Shown in pieces: positions 28,692 through 36,782 of a stretch of DNA of 64,000 nucleotides. This DNA is from Dyadobacter fermentans DSM 18053 (GTDB lineage: Bacteria > Bacteroidota > Bacteroidia > Cytophagales > Spirosomataceae). Position numbers and translations under genes: made by a program. The notes beneath the pieces were generated by a model that was not told where the DNA came from, ran no database searches, and saw only the letters and a list, made by a program, of their open reading frames with translations. Position 1 is the stretch's first letter. Each line of letters starts with the position of its first letter. The stretch covers positions 4,007,501 through 4,071,500 of the forward strand of contig NC_013037.1 of NCBI RefSeq assembly GCF_000023125.1, read 5' to 3'.

Positions 28692-29537
28692 TCATTTTTT
28701 GTACGCTTCCAGCGCATAACAAAAGCCGTTGATCGGCGTATAATTCACTTCATAACCCAGCTCCCTCAGATATTGGCTGAACGTCACTACATTATAGCGG
28801 TCATCAATATCGTGCACCTCTATTAACAGGATTTCACACCGGCAAACGATATCCGCAGGCGTGTTCAAAATAATATCATATTCACTTCCCTCGCAATCCA
28901 TTTTCAATAAATCGACCTTCGTCCGCGGCATACCGGCCATAATTTCCGAGAATGAAACGGCCGGAAACCAGCGTTCGCTGGTATTATCACCACTAAAATC
29001 TTTTAACGAAGAAGCGACCACCTGATTATCATCCGTATCCTGTGCGTATAGCCGCAACATTTCGCAGGATGTTCCGGTTACGGCAAAAGGCTTGATGATC
29101 ACGCTTTTATCGAATCTGCGATTGGAGGAGGCAACAGAACGCATGCGTTCGATGTTGCTGCTCAGAGGCTCGTACGCATAAATTTGGGCATTCTTTACCT
29201 TAGATAAAAGCAATATATCAAAAAAACCGGCGTTCGCGCCGATATCGATCACCAGCGGATCATCGGGCAATACGCGGGCAAGCGGCCGGATGTTGTACAC
29301 GTCGGCCATGAAAATTTCCTTGAATACCTGGTAGAGACTGGCCGGGACCTCGAATGTGAGCCTGGCGGGTTTGGTGGCAAAATGTAGCGTTCTGCCACGA
29401 TGGTGGAATTTGTCGAAAAGGTACTCGAACGGATTGCCGGTGTTCCGGACCAGGTTCACGTACCTCCTCAGGCCTGTGACGGGCATAAGTCTTGCTGTTA
29501 ACGATGTATTTGCGATATTTTCGGGGTAGACATCCAA
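28692..29537 (-). CDS. FkbM-family methyltransferase
   Basis: The 281-residue SAM-dependent methyltransferase has the SAM-binding motif VIDIGANAGFFDILLL at about residue 95 and the FkbM-family signature VDLLKMDCEGSEYDIIL near residue 205. The family O-methylates sugars and other hydroxyl acceptors, and here the neighbouring GT4 and GT2 genes suggest a surface glycan. Start is the ATG at 29537; a second candidate lies 17 codons in. It is divergent from nrdB. Confidence 0.88.
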   Translation of the reverse strand: MDVYPENIANTSLTARLMPVTGLRRYVNLVRNTGNPFEYLFDKFHHRGRTLHFATKPARLTFEVPASLYQVFKEIFMADVYNIRPLARVLPDDPLVIDIGANAGFFDILLLSKVKNAQIYAYEPLSSNIERMRSVASSNRRFDKSVIIKPFAVTGTSCEMLRLYAQDTDDNQVVASSLKDFSGDNTSERWFPAVSFSEIMAGMPRTKVDLLKMDCEGSEYDIILNTPADIVCRCEILLIEVHDIDDRYNVVTFSQYLRELGYEVNYTPINGFCYALEAYKK

Positions 29538-29640
29538 AGGAGCTACGCCTTTCTATATACCCACACGCTCATTCACATCGCTTTAATAATTAACCAATGG
29601 CCCGGCTCCAATTTTCCTGCGGCGCCATCACGGCACTTTA

Positions 29641-29671
29641 TTTGAATTCTAGCCCAAAGCGTGTAGCTTTG
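29641..29671 (+). promoter_or_regulatory. Bacteroidota-type promoter of nrdB
   Basis: A -33 TTTG at 29641-29644 and a perfect -7 TAGCTTTG at 29664-29671 are separated by 19 bases. The distance to the nrdB ATG is 83 bases. Confidence 0.6.
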
Positions 29672-29754
29672 TTTTCCTCCGGCCCGGCATTCTGAGCTGT
29701 GGCCAGTACTAACGTTATATTCATTCTGATTCCAGCAAAATACGCTAATTAATT

Positions 29755-30750
29755 ATGTCACAAGAACTTAGCAGACAGGAACCCCTGTTGACCGAAGATC
29801 CCCTGCGGTTTGTCCTGTTCCCGATCAAACATTCCGACATATGGGAAATGTACAAACGTCACGAAGCCTCATTCTGGACGGCCGAGGAAATCGACTTGTC
29901 GCAGGATATGAAGGATTGGGAGAATCTGAGTGATGGTGAAAGACATTTTATTTCCCATGTACTGGCGTTCTTCGCGGCGTCCGACGGGATTGTCAATGAA
30001 AACCTGGCTGTCAATTTTCTTAGCGAAGTGCAATATGCCGAAGCCAAATGCTTCTACGGTTTCCAGATTGCGATGGAGAACATCCATTCCGAAACCTATT
30101 CGCTGCTGATTGACACATACATTAAGGATTCGGCAGAAAAAGACAGGCTGCTGCGTGCGATCGAAACCATTCCATGTGTACAGAAAAAAGCCGACTGGGC
30201 ATTGAAATGGATCGATAGCCCCGTATTTGCGGAGCGCATCATCGCATTTGCGGCGGTGGAAGGTATCTTCTTCTCGGGTTCATTCTGTTCGATATTCTGG
30301 CTCAAAAAACGCGGCCTGATGCCCGGACTTTCGTTCTCGAACGAGCTGATCTCGCGCGACGAAGGGTTGCATTGCGAGTTTGCATGCTTGCTTTATACCA
30401 AACACATTCTGAACCAGCTTCCGCAGGAACGCGTGATCGAAATCATGCTGGATGCGGTGGAAATTGAGAAAGAATTTGTCAGTGAGGCACTTCCGGTGTC
30501 GCTGATTGGCATGAATGCCGATCTGATGAAGCAGTACATCGAGTACATCGCCGATTTCTGGCTCGAAAGACTCGGCTGCCCGAAACAATTCGGTTCAGCC
30601 AACCCATTCGATTTCATGGAGCTTATCTCGCTTCCGGGCAAGACCAACTTCTTCGAAAAACGTGTGGGAGAATACCAGAAAGCCGGCGTAATGAGTGGTG
30701 TGAAGGACAAAGAATCCGCGCACAAAATTTCGTTCGACTCTGATTTCTAG
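29755..30750 (+). CDS. nrdB: Ribonucleoside-diphosphate reductase, small (radical-generating) subunit
   Basis: The 331-residue class I beta subunit holds the di-iron tyrosyl radical. Visible ligand motifs are EIDL (Asp near residue 47), MENIHSETY (E108, H111 and radical-type tyrosine Y115), [10 protein letters not shown] and RDEGLHCEF. These match the E. coli NrdB positions D84, E115, H118, Y122, E204, E238 and H241 in order. It acts with the alpha chain encoded at the left edge of the window. It has its own promoter, so the two subunits are expressed from separate units. Confidence 0.96.
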   Translation: MSQELSRQEPLLTEDPLRFVLFPIKHSDIWEMYKRHEASFWTAEEIDLSQDMKDWENLSDGERHFISHVLAFFAASDGIVNENLAVNFLSEVQYAEAKCFYGFQIAMENIHSETYSLLIDTYIKDSAEKDRLLRAIETIPCVQKKADWALKWIDSPVFAERIIAFAAVEGIFFSGSFCSIFWLKKRGLMPGLSFSNELISRDEGLHCEFACLLYTKHILNQLPQERVIEIMLDAVEIEKEFVSEALPVSLIGMNADLMKQYIEYIADFWLERLGCPKQFGSANPFDFMELISLPGKTNFFEKRVGEYQKAGVMSGVKDKESAHKISFDSDF

Positions 30751-30756
30751 CATTAT

Positions 30757-30790
30757 GTCATGCTGAGCGGCCCGGTCCGCTCAGCATGAC
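30757..30790. repeat. Perfect 14-base palindrome, REP-like
   Basis: The arms GTCATGCTGAGCGG (30757-30770) and the exact complement (30777-30790) enclose a 6-base CCCGGT loop. No T-run follows, so it is not a classical terminator. The sequence resembles GTCATnCTGAGC palindromes dispersed in many bacterial genomes. It sits between convergent nrdB and recX. Confidence 0.8.
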
Positions 30791-30807
30791 CATACCATTA
30801 AAATACA

Positions 30808-31260
30808 TCATAACTCCCCTATTTCCTTCCACACCAGTTCACTTTCATAGCCTTTTCCCAGCGCGAACCTCGCCAGCTTTTGTTTCAATTTAAATGGGTC
30901 GGTTTCTGTTTTAGAAAGTAAATTCCGCTTCTTCGCAAGCAGTTCGCGCAAACCGGCCACATAATCGGCATCACCGATTTCGTCCATCCCTTTTTCAATG
31001 CTATAAGTGCTCAGGCCGCGGCGGTTGAGCTCCTGCCGGATCTTCATGCGGCCCCAGTTCTTGATCCTGAATTTCCCACCGGCATAGGTTTTCGCAAAGC
31101 GCTCTTCGCTGAGGTAGTTCATGGAGATCAGCTCGGCGATGATTTCGTCGGCCTCGTCGCCCCACACATTCCATTTTTTCAACCGCTGTTTCACCTCGTC
31201 CTGCGTCCGCTCCTGGTAGGCACAGTAGGAAGCCGCTTTTTGTAAAATAAGCCGGTCCAT
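30808..31260 (-). CDS. recX: RecX-family regulatory protein
   Basis: The 150-residue all-helical protein matches RecX, which binds RecA filaments and modulates recombinase activity. The pattern includes AASYCAYQERTQDEVKQRLKKW, ELISMNYLSEERFAKTYA (repeat 1), WGRMKIRQELNRRGLS (repeat 2) and KQKLARFALGKGYESELVWKEI (repeat 3). Length is normal for Bacteroidota. recA is not adjacent here. Confidence 0.92.
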   Translation of the reverse strand: MDRLILQKAASYCAYQERTQDEVKQRLKKWNVWGDEADEIIAELISMNYLSEERFAKTYAGGKFRIKNWGRMKIRQELNRRGLSTYSIEKGMDEIGDADYVAGLRELLAKKRNLLSKTETDPFKLKQKLARFALGKGYESELVWKEIGEL

Positions 31261-31327
31261 GCGTTCAGTTTTTCATTAAATCTTCATAACAACCTGCAAC
31301 ATTAAGGAAATATAATGGACGAATAGC

Positions 31328-31335
31328 TATTTTTG
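31328..31335 (+). promoter_or_regulatory. -7 box of the metallophosphoesterase gene
   Basis: TATTTTTG matches TAnnTTTG exactly, 45 bases upstream of the start at 31381. No -33 TTTG is at the expected spacing. Confidence 0.35.
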
Positions 31336-31380
31336 AAAATACAAAAAACCCCTGATCCGATCATCCCAACCCGATAAACC

Positions 31381-32196
31381 ATGCCTTTCCAGAGACGGTC
31401 TTTTCTAAAACTTCTGCCTGCATTATCCGGAATCACGCTATTATCAGAAACCGCAAAAGCACAGCCGGCGGCGAATATCAGCCTGCGGTTCATCGTTGCT
31501 TCGGACGGGCATTACGGACAGCCCGGCACGGAGTTCAAGAGCTTCCATACAGATCTGGTGAGTTGGGTAAACCGCGAAAAGCTGCAAAAAGGCGTCGATT
31601 TCCTCTTCCTGAATGGCGACCTGATCCACGACGACCCCACATTGCTGTACGATTTCAAGAACACAATCTCGAACCTGAGCGTGCCTTACTATGTGAGCCG
31701 TGGCAACCATGACAGAGTGGCGCCCGATGTGTGGCAAAGCACCTGGGGATATGCTACCAACCACAGCTTCGCAAAGGGCGAATATGCGTTTGTGGTAGGC
31801 GATACTTCCAATGAAAAGGGAGAGTATGTGTGTCCCGACGTGACCTGGCTGCGTAACGAGCTTGCCAAATACAAGGAGAAAAAAGGCATTTTTGTGTTCC
31901 TGCACATTACTCCGTCCAAATGGACGGTCAACGGCATCGAATGCAAGGAAGTGATCGAGCTTTTTGAAAACACGCCCAATGTGCGTGCCATTTTCAACGG
32001 CCACGACCACGACCAGGACAGCACGAAAATCTACGGCAAAAAGCCCTATTTCTTCGACGGCCACTTCGGCGGGAGCTGGGGAACGACTTATAAAGGTTAC
32101 CGAATTGTGGAAATCTACAAAGACTACACGTGGCAGTCCTACCAGTACAACCCGACAGCCGCACCGGTTTTAAACACGTTTAGCGGGAAGAGTTGA
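31381..32196 (+). CDS. Tat-exported calcineurin-like metallophosphoesterase
   Basis: The 271-residue protein has a twin-arginine signal (QRRSFLKLLPALSG, cleavage near ETAKA) and all metallophosphoesterase blocks in order: SDGHYG (D and H), FLNGDLIHDD, RGNHDR, FLHITPSK and GHDHDQ. It is therefore a periplasmic or surface dinuclear-metal phosphoesterase. The substrate is unknown. It stands alone, flanked by recX on the other strand and small unknown genes downstream. Confidence 0.88.
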   Translation: MPFQRRSFLKLLPALSGITLLSETAKAQPAANISLRFIVASDGHYGQPGTEFKSFHTDLVSWVNREKLQKGVDFLFLNGDLIHDDPTLLYDFKNTISNLSVPYYVSRGNHDRVAPDVWQSTWGYATNHSFAKGEYAFVVGDTSNEKGEYVCPDVTWLRNELAKYKEKKGIFVFLHITPSKWTVNGIECKEVIELFENTPNVRAIFNGHDHDQDSTKIYGKKPYFFDGHFGGSWGTTYKGYRIVEIYKDYTWQSYQYNPTAAPVLNTFSGKS

Positions 32197-32199
32197 AAG

Positions 32200-32475
32200 T
32201 TATGATTTCCGTTTGACGATCGTTTCGCTAAGCTTTGTGATCAACGTCACCACCCGAAGTTGATTCGCAATGTGTATGCGCATTTCAGGCGTCACATTTT
32301 CCATATTTTCTGTGAACAGAAATGCCTCTACCAAAGTGTTTAGTGAATCTACAATTTCGGCGCTGCCGTCCCGTTTGAAAAATTCGGTTACCGCTTCATA
32401 CTGCTGATAAAGCATTTGAGTTTCGACATCTCTGAAAGGTTTGAACTCTTTGTTTTGTTTGGTTGTGATGGTCAT
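32200..32475 (-). CDS. Unknown 91-residue helical protein, candidate partner of the 69-residue protein
   Basis: I do not recognise this protein. It is predicted all-helical (VETQMLYQQYEAVTEFF, then two further helices) with no signal or membrane segment. It is preceded, 24 bases upstream of its start, by one copy of the 20-base operator-like repeat that also overlaps the promoter of the next gene upstream on the same strand. It sits 58 bases from that gene's stop. Confidence 0.6.
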   Translation of the reverse strand: MTITTKQNKEFKPFRDVETQMLYQQYEAVTEFFKRDGSAEIVDSLNTLVEAFLFTENMENVTPEMRIHIANQLRVVTLITKLSETIVKRKS

Positions 32476-32497
32476 TTCGATAGTGATATAGTGGAAA

Positions 32498-32517
32498 TTG
32501 TATGAAAATCTTACAAA
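32498..32517. promoter_or_regulatory. Operator-like repeat copy 1 (TTGTA-N9-TACAA)
   Basis: This is a 20-base element with an inverted repeat TTGTA-N9-TACAA. It is identical at 19 of 20 positions to 32757-32776. It lies 23-42 bases upstream of the 91-residue ORF, on the side of its start codon. Confidence 0.6.
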
Positions 32518-32533
32518 TTCAATTCAAAAAAAT

Positions 32534-32743
32534 TTACCTTTTGTAAGTCACTAAAATTTTGACGTCAAATCCATAACGCTCTAAAATTGAGATCATTCTC
32601 TTCTGGGAAATTCCCTGGTTGAATGTAAAGCTCCGCCATGCGCTGACGAGCTCACCTTTTTTTTCGTCAGCAGGCAAATTTTTATAGACGTTTTCCAAAA
32701 ACCAGGCAAATGCCTCTTCAATAGAACTAAATGACTTTGACAT
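32534..32743 (-). CDS. Unknown 69-residue protein with operator in its promoter
   Basis: I do not recognise this protein. It starts MSKSFSSIEEAFAWFLENVY and carries a possible helix pair SQKRMISILERYGF near its C-terminus; a DNA-binding role is possible but not shown. The start codon is directly after a perfect -7 box, so the transcript would be leaderless or nearly so. An operator-like repeat overlaps its promoter. Confidence 0.6.
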   Translation of the reverse strand: MSKSFSSIEEAFAWFLENVYKNLPADEKKGELVSAWRSFTFNQGISQKRMISILERYGFDVKILVTYKR

Positions 32744-32744
32744 T

Positions 32745-32776
32745 CAAATATAATATTTGTAGGAAAATCTTACAAA
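32745..32776 (-). promoter_or_regulatory. Promoter with operator-like repeat copy 2
   Basis: On the minus strand a -33 TTTG (32776-32773) and a perfect -7 TATATTTG (32752-32745) are separated by 20 bases. The inverted repeat TTGTA-N9-TACAA (copy 2 at 32757-32776) lies from the -33 across the spacer, a position where a bound protein would block RNA polymerase. Confidence 0.6.
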
Positions 32777-32828
32777 CTGTTTACTACTAATTTTCAAATC
32801 TAAAAAAGATAATGACACTGGTGCAAAA

Positions 32829-32910
32829 AACAGGAGGCTCCTGACGGAGCCCCCTTATTAATGCATTGCTTTATTCTATAAACAGGATGCTCCTAACGGA
32901 GCATTTTTTA
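32829..32910. repeat. Two near-identical hairpin units (CTCCTxACGGAG type)
   Basis: The 22-base units at 32829-32850 and 32881-32902 differ at two bases. Each folds into a 6- or 7-bp stem with a TGAC or TAAC loop. The second is followed by T6, so it may also act as a terminator in the plus direction. This resembles dispersed GCTCCxxxxGGAGC palindromes in Cytophagales genomes (recalled, not searched). Confidence 0.7.
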
Positions 32911-32921
32911 ACTACAAAACC

Positions 32922-34223
32922 CTATTCAACCCGGATCAAATGGTTCTTCTTACCCTTTGAGATCAGCAAAAACTTGTCTTGAAGCAATGCAAACTCGCTC
33001 AATACCTGCGCCTCCGAAGTGACTTTTACCTTATTGACGCTGACAGCATTTTGCTGAATCGCGCGTCGGGCCTCACCCTTTGAAGGGTAGATTTCAGATT
33101 TGGTAACAGTTGATACCAAATCGAGCACATTAGCTGCATTATCCCATTCTTCACGCGAAATTTCCGTCTGCGGAACGCCGTCGAAAATCGCATCAAATTC
33201 ATCAATCTCAATGCTTTGCAAAGTTTCGAGCGTTGCTTTTCCGAATAAAACTTCCGAAGCTTTCAGAACCGTCTGATATGCTTTTTCGGAGTGAATGCGG
33301 ATTGTCAGCTCGGCAGCCAATGCCTTTTGCATTACCCGCAAATGCGGCTCAGCGGCATGGCTGGTTTCCAGCGCTTCGATTTCTTCGCGGCCTTTCAGCG
33401 AAAACACGCGCAGGTAACGCGGCATATCGTCGTCGCTTTGGTTGAGCCAGAACTGGTAAAACTGGTATGGCGAAGTCCGTTCCGGGTCGAGCCAGATATT
33501 GCCGCCCTCGCTTTTTCCGAACTTGGAACCGTCGGCTTTGGTCACCAGCGGCGTGGTCAATGCGTAGGCTTTGAAATACCCTTCGTCATCGCCTTCCTTG
33601 CGGCGGATGATCTCAGTCCCCGTCGTAATGTTGCCCCATTGGTCCGAGCCGCCCATTTGCAGCCGGACGTTTTTGTGTTTATATAAATGATAAAAATCGT
33701 AGCCCTGCAAAAGCTGGTACGAAAACTCGGTAAACGAAATACCGGTTTCCAGACGCTTTTTCACAGAATCTTTGGACATCATGTAATTGACACTCAAATA
33801 CTTGCCTGCATCGCGCAGGAATTGCAGGAATCCTATATCCTTGAACCAGTCGTAATTATTGACCATTTCAGCCGAATTGTCGCCGGAATTGAAATCCAGG
33901 AACGATTCGAGCTGCTTGCGGATACCCTCCTGGTTGATCCGCAATGTATCCTCATCGAGAAACGACCGCTCGGCAGCCTTGAAAGACGGGTCGCCGATCA
34001 TCCCCGTGGCGCCGCCCACCAACGCGATAGGCTTGTGGCCCGCGCGCTGGAAATGCACCAGGAGCATGATGGTAGCCAGGTTACCGATGTGCAGCGAAGG
34101 AGCCGTCGGGTCGAAACCGATATAACCGCATGTCATCTCCTTTTGAAGTTGCTCATGTGTTCCCGGCATCATGTCGTGCAGCATGCCCCGCCAGCGTAGT
34201 TCCTCTATAAAATCAATCGCCAT
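32922..34223 (-). CDS. tyrS: Tyrosyl-tRNA synthetase
   Basis: The 433-residue class I enzyme has the HIGH-type motif PSLHIGNLA near residue 45, the tyrosine pocket and tRNA motifs QMGGSDQWGNITTG, and KFGKSEGG as the KMSKS motif. A C-terminal S4 RNA-binding domain (SKGEARRAIQQNAVSVN onward) completes the bacterial TyrS type. It charges tRNA-Tyr. Its length is normal. Confidence 0.97.
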   Translation of the reverse strand: MAIDFIEELRWRGMLHDMMPGTHEQLQKEMTCGYIGFDPTAPSLHIGNLATIMLLVHFQRAGHKPIALVGGATGMIGDPSFKAAERSFLDEDTLRINQEGIRKQLESFLDFNSGDNSAEMVNNYDWFKDIGFLQFLRDAGKYLSVNYMMSKDSVKKRLETGISFTEFSYQLLQGYDFYHLYKHKNVRLQMGGSDQWGNITTGTEIIRRKEGDDEGYFKAYALTTPLVTKADGSKFGKSEGGNIWLDPERTSPYQFYQFWLNQSDDDMPRYLRVFSLKGREEIEALETSHAAEPHLRVMQKALAAELTIRIHSEKAYQTVLKASEVLFGKATLETLQSIEIDEFDAIFDGVPQTEISREEWDNAANVLDLVSTVTKSEIYPSKGEARRAIQQNAVSVNKVKVTSEAQVLSEFALLQDKFLLISKGKKNHLIRVE

Positions 34224-34256
34224 TCTAAAAACTGTTGCTTATTTCAAAATCGACCG

Positions 34257-34264
34257 CAAAGGTA
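34257..34264 (-). promoter_or_regulatory. -7 box of tyrS
   Basis: TACCTTTG on the minus strand matches TAnnTTTG, 33 bases upstream of the tyrS start. No good -33 element at the expected distance. Confidence 0.35.
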
Positions 34265-34339
34265 AAGGTTATCAGTTTTAAAACTTCTCAAAGACGCGAT
34301 CGTTTTACTTGCGGCAACCATTATTAATTCAAAAACGGG

Positions 34340-34347
34340 TAATTTTG
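34340..34347 (+). promoter_or_regulatory. -7 box of the GH43 gene
   Basis: TAATTTTG is an exact TAnnTTTG match, ending 18 bases before ATG 34366. A -33 element is not evident. Confidence 0.4.
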
Positions 34348-34365
34348 AAGAAATACAAGATAAAA

Positions 34366-36147
34366 ATGAACCCTATCATCAACAAGATCATGGCTTTACG
34401 TCGCCCCGGCATACTCACCGCATTCATACTGCTGCTCAGCTCGCTGGCCACCTCCGCGCAGACGACCTATTGTAACCCGATGGACATCGATTACAAATAC
34501 AACTTCGAGCAGCTCAATGAAAACATCAGCTACCGCTCCGGCGCCGATCCGGTGATTATCAACCATAAAGGCGAATACTTCCTGTTCGTGACCATTTCGG
34601 GCGGCTACTGGCATTCGAAAGACATGCTCAACTGGAAATACCTAACCGCCAACCGCTGGCCGTTTGAGGATATGTGCGCGCCGGCGGCGGTGTCCGTGCG
34701 GGATACACTGTTTTTGTTCCAATCCACATTCGAATCGCGGCCGATACTGTATTCCGTAGCACCGGAAAAAGGCATTTGGGAGTTCTACAACCGCTGGACG
34801 CCACGCCTGCCGAAGGATATCGGCCCGTGGGACCCCGCATTGTTCCATGACCCGGACACCGACAAATGGTATATGTACTGGGGCTCTTCCAACGTGTACC
34901 CGATCTTCGGCTCAGAGCTGGATTATTCCAAACGGCTTGCATTCAAGGGGCAATATCAGGCCATGTTTTGGCTAAACCAGTATGAGCACGGCTGGGAGCG
35001 CTTCGGGCCCAATCACTCCGACCCATTCAAACCATTCACCGAAGGCGCCTGGATGACCAAGCATAAAGGCAAATATTACCTGCAATACGGCGCGCCGGGC
35101 ACAGAATATAATGTGTATGCCAATGGCACTTACGTGGCCGATCAGCCGCTGGGGCCCTTCACCTATGCGCCCTACAATCCTGTTTCCTATAAACCCGGTG
35201 GATTTGCAACCGGAGCCGGGCACGGCAATACGTTTCAGGACAATTTCGGAAATTACTGGAACACCGGCACGTCGTGGATCGGCCTGAACTGGGCCATGGA
35301 ACGGCGCATTGTTCGCTACGCGGCCGGTTTCGACAAAGACGGACAAATGTTCGCCAACACCCGCTTCGGCGATTTCCCGCACAAAATGCCCACTAAAACA
35401 TGGACCGGCAAAGGCGACGAGCTTTTCACGGGATGGATGCTGCTGTCCTACAAAAAACCCGCAACGGCGTCCTCCACGCTCGACACCATGGCTGTGCATA
35501 AGATTACCGACGAAAATCCGAGGACATTCTGGGCCGCGAAACAAAACAAACCCGGCGAAACGCTGACGATCGACCTCCAAGCAGAACAGGAAGTAAAAGC
35601 CGTGCAAGTCAACTACACCGACTATAAATCCGACATTTTCGACAACAAGCCCGAAAAGGTTTACACCCAATTCAAAATCTGGACCTCGAAAGACGGCAAG
35701 AAATGGGACCTCGCCAGCGACCTTACCAACGAACCGAAACGCGACCGTCCGTGCGCCTATATTGAGCTCGCGACGCCGGTACGCGCGCGTTACGTACGCT
35801 ACGAGCACGTGTACGTAGCCTCGCCGGTCCTGGCCGTCAGCGAATTCCGGATTTTTGGAAATGGCTTCGGCAAAGCCCCGCAAACGCCCGCAACCTTCAC
35901 GGCCGTCCGCCAGAAAGACACCCGCAATGCGGATCTGGAATGGGAGAAAGTCCCCGGCGCAATCGGTTACAACGTGCTATGGGGCATCGCGCCGGACAAG
36001 CTGTACCAAACCTACCAGTTCTGGAACGACGAGCCAAATACCTTCGAGTTGCGTGCATTGAACGTAGGAGTGCCTTACTATTTTGCGATTGAGGCTTTTA
36101 ATGAGAATGGGGTGAGTGCTGCGAGCAAGGTCGTTTCGGTCAAGTAG
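34366..36147 (+). CDS. Secreted GH43-family glycoside hydrolase with F5/8 type C and Fn3 domains
   Basis: From ATG 34366 (an in-frame TTG at 34309 is less likely) the 593-residue protein has a signal peptide ending in TSAQ. A five-bladed beta-propeller GH43 catalytic domain follows, with SGADPVI near the N-terminus carrying the base Asp and WDPALFHDPDTDKWYMYWG in the second blade. A discoidin-like carbohydrate-binding domain comes next (ATASSTLDTMAVHKITDENP to EFRIFG). A C-terminal fibronectin type III domain (NADLEWEKVPGAIGYNVLWG) ends it. It probably removes arabinose- or xylose-type side chains outside the cell. The proton-donor Glu was not assigned. No polysaccharide-locus genes are adjacent. 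Confidence 0.85.
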   Translation: MNPIINKIMALRRPGILTAFILLLSSLATSAQTTYCNPMDIDYKYNFEQLNENISYRSGADPVIINHKGEYFLFVTISGGYWHSKDMLNWKYLTANRWPFEDMCAPAAVSVRDTLFLFQSTFESRPILYSVAPEKGIWEFYNRWTPRLPKDIGPWDPALFHDPDTDKWYMYWGSSNVYPIFGSELDYSKRLAFKGQYQAMFWLNQYEHGWERFGPNHSDPFKPFTEGAWMTKHKGKYYLQYGAPGTEYNVYANGTYVADQPLGPFTYAPYNPVSYKPGGFATGAGHGNTFQDNFGNYWNTGTSWIGLNWAMERRIVRYAAGFDKDGQMFANTRFGDFPHKMPTKTWTGKGDELFTGWMLLSYKKPATASSTLDTMAVHKITDENPRTFWAAKQNKPGETLTIDLQAEQEVKAVQVNYTDYKSDIFDNKPEKVYTQFKIWTSKDGKKWDLASDLTNEPKRDRPCAYIELATPVRARYVRYEHVYVASPVLAVSEFRIFGNGFGKAPQTPATFTAVRQKDTRNADLEWEKVPGAIGYNVLWGIAPDKLYQTYQFWNDEPNTFELRALNVGVPYYFAIEAFNENGVSAASKVVSVK

Positions 36148-36149
36148 CA

Positions 36150-36731
36150 CTACTCCTGTGCGGCAAGCCTAATATGCTCGTAAATCGCTTTGAGGCCGAT
36201 TTCAAAATTGAACACGTCAAAGCTAATTACTTCCTCCAAATTCTCGTACAAACGGTAGCTCCAAAGATCGCTCCCTTCGTTCCGCGAATAGCACTCTACT
36301 TTATATTCGGCCTGGTGTATGATCAAATAGTGATAAAGCGTAGATATCGACTTATGCTGATTTAGTTTAAAAACCCGGTCTCTTCTGCCGGAAGATTTCG
36401 ATATCACCTCCACCACAATGCAGGGCTGCTGCACAATATGAGTCCCTGCAAGATCTTTCTCCGAACAGGTAACGACGACATCGGGGTAAAGGTAGCAAAT
36501 GTCCGAAACCTTTAATTTCACAGTTTCGGCGAAAGCACGGCAGCCACGCGGACGGAAGATACTTCTGAAAACATTGCCCAAATTCCCAACAATGTCATTG
36601 TGATTAAAACTAGTACCGGACATGGCGTACACCTCGCCATCGTAATATTCATAGCGGATATCACTTTTTTCGTCCAATTCGAAGTATTCCTCGACAGTCA
36701 TTCGCCGGTCAATTGGCTTTGCACATCCCAT
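36150..36731 (-). CDS. Uma2 family (DUF820) endonuclease-like protein
   Basis: The 193-residue protein starts with the usual RMTVEEYFELDE helix and has the restriction-endonuclease-like residues PDVVVTCSE (metal Asp) and IVVEVISKSSGRRDR (E-x-K/S variant, with serine in the usual lysine area). Uma2 proteins are PD-(D/E)XK-fold proteins of unknown function, often in large paralogous sets. It is monocistronic with respect to queA, 51 bases away. Confidence 0.78.
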   Translation of the reverse strand: MGCAKPIDRRMTVEEYFELDEKSDIRYEYYDGEVYAMSGTSFNHNDIVGNLGNVFRSIFRPRGCRAFAETVKLKVSDICYLYPDVVVTCSEKDLAGTHIVQQPCIVVEVISKSSGRRDRVFKLNQHKSISTLYHYLIIHQAEYKVECYSRNEGSDLWSYRLYENLEEVISFDVFNFEIGLKAIYEHIRLAAQE

Positions 36732-36782
36732 AATTTACTGTTTTTTAAACAACAAATTGCGAGAAAAGCTCAACTAATAAAA

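Noticed and set aside
34972..35883. Minus-strand ORF antisense to the GH43 gene
   Set aside because: The GH43 protein is on the other strand with intact signal peptide and domains.
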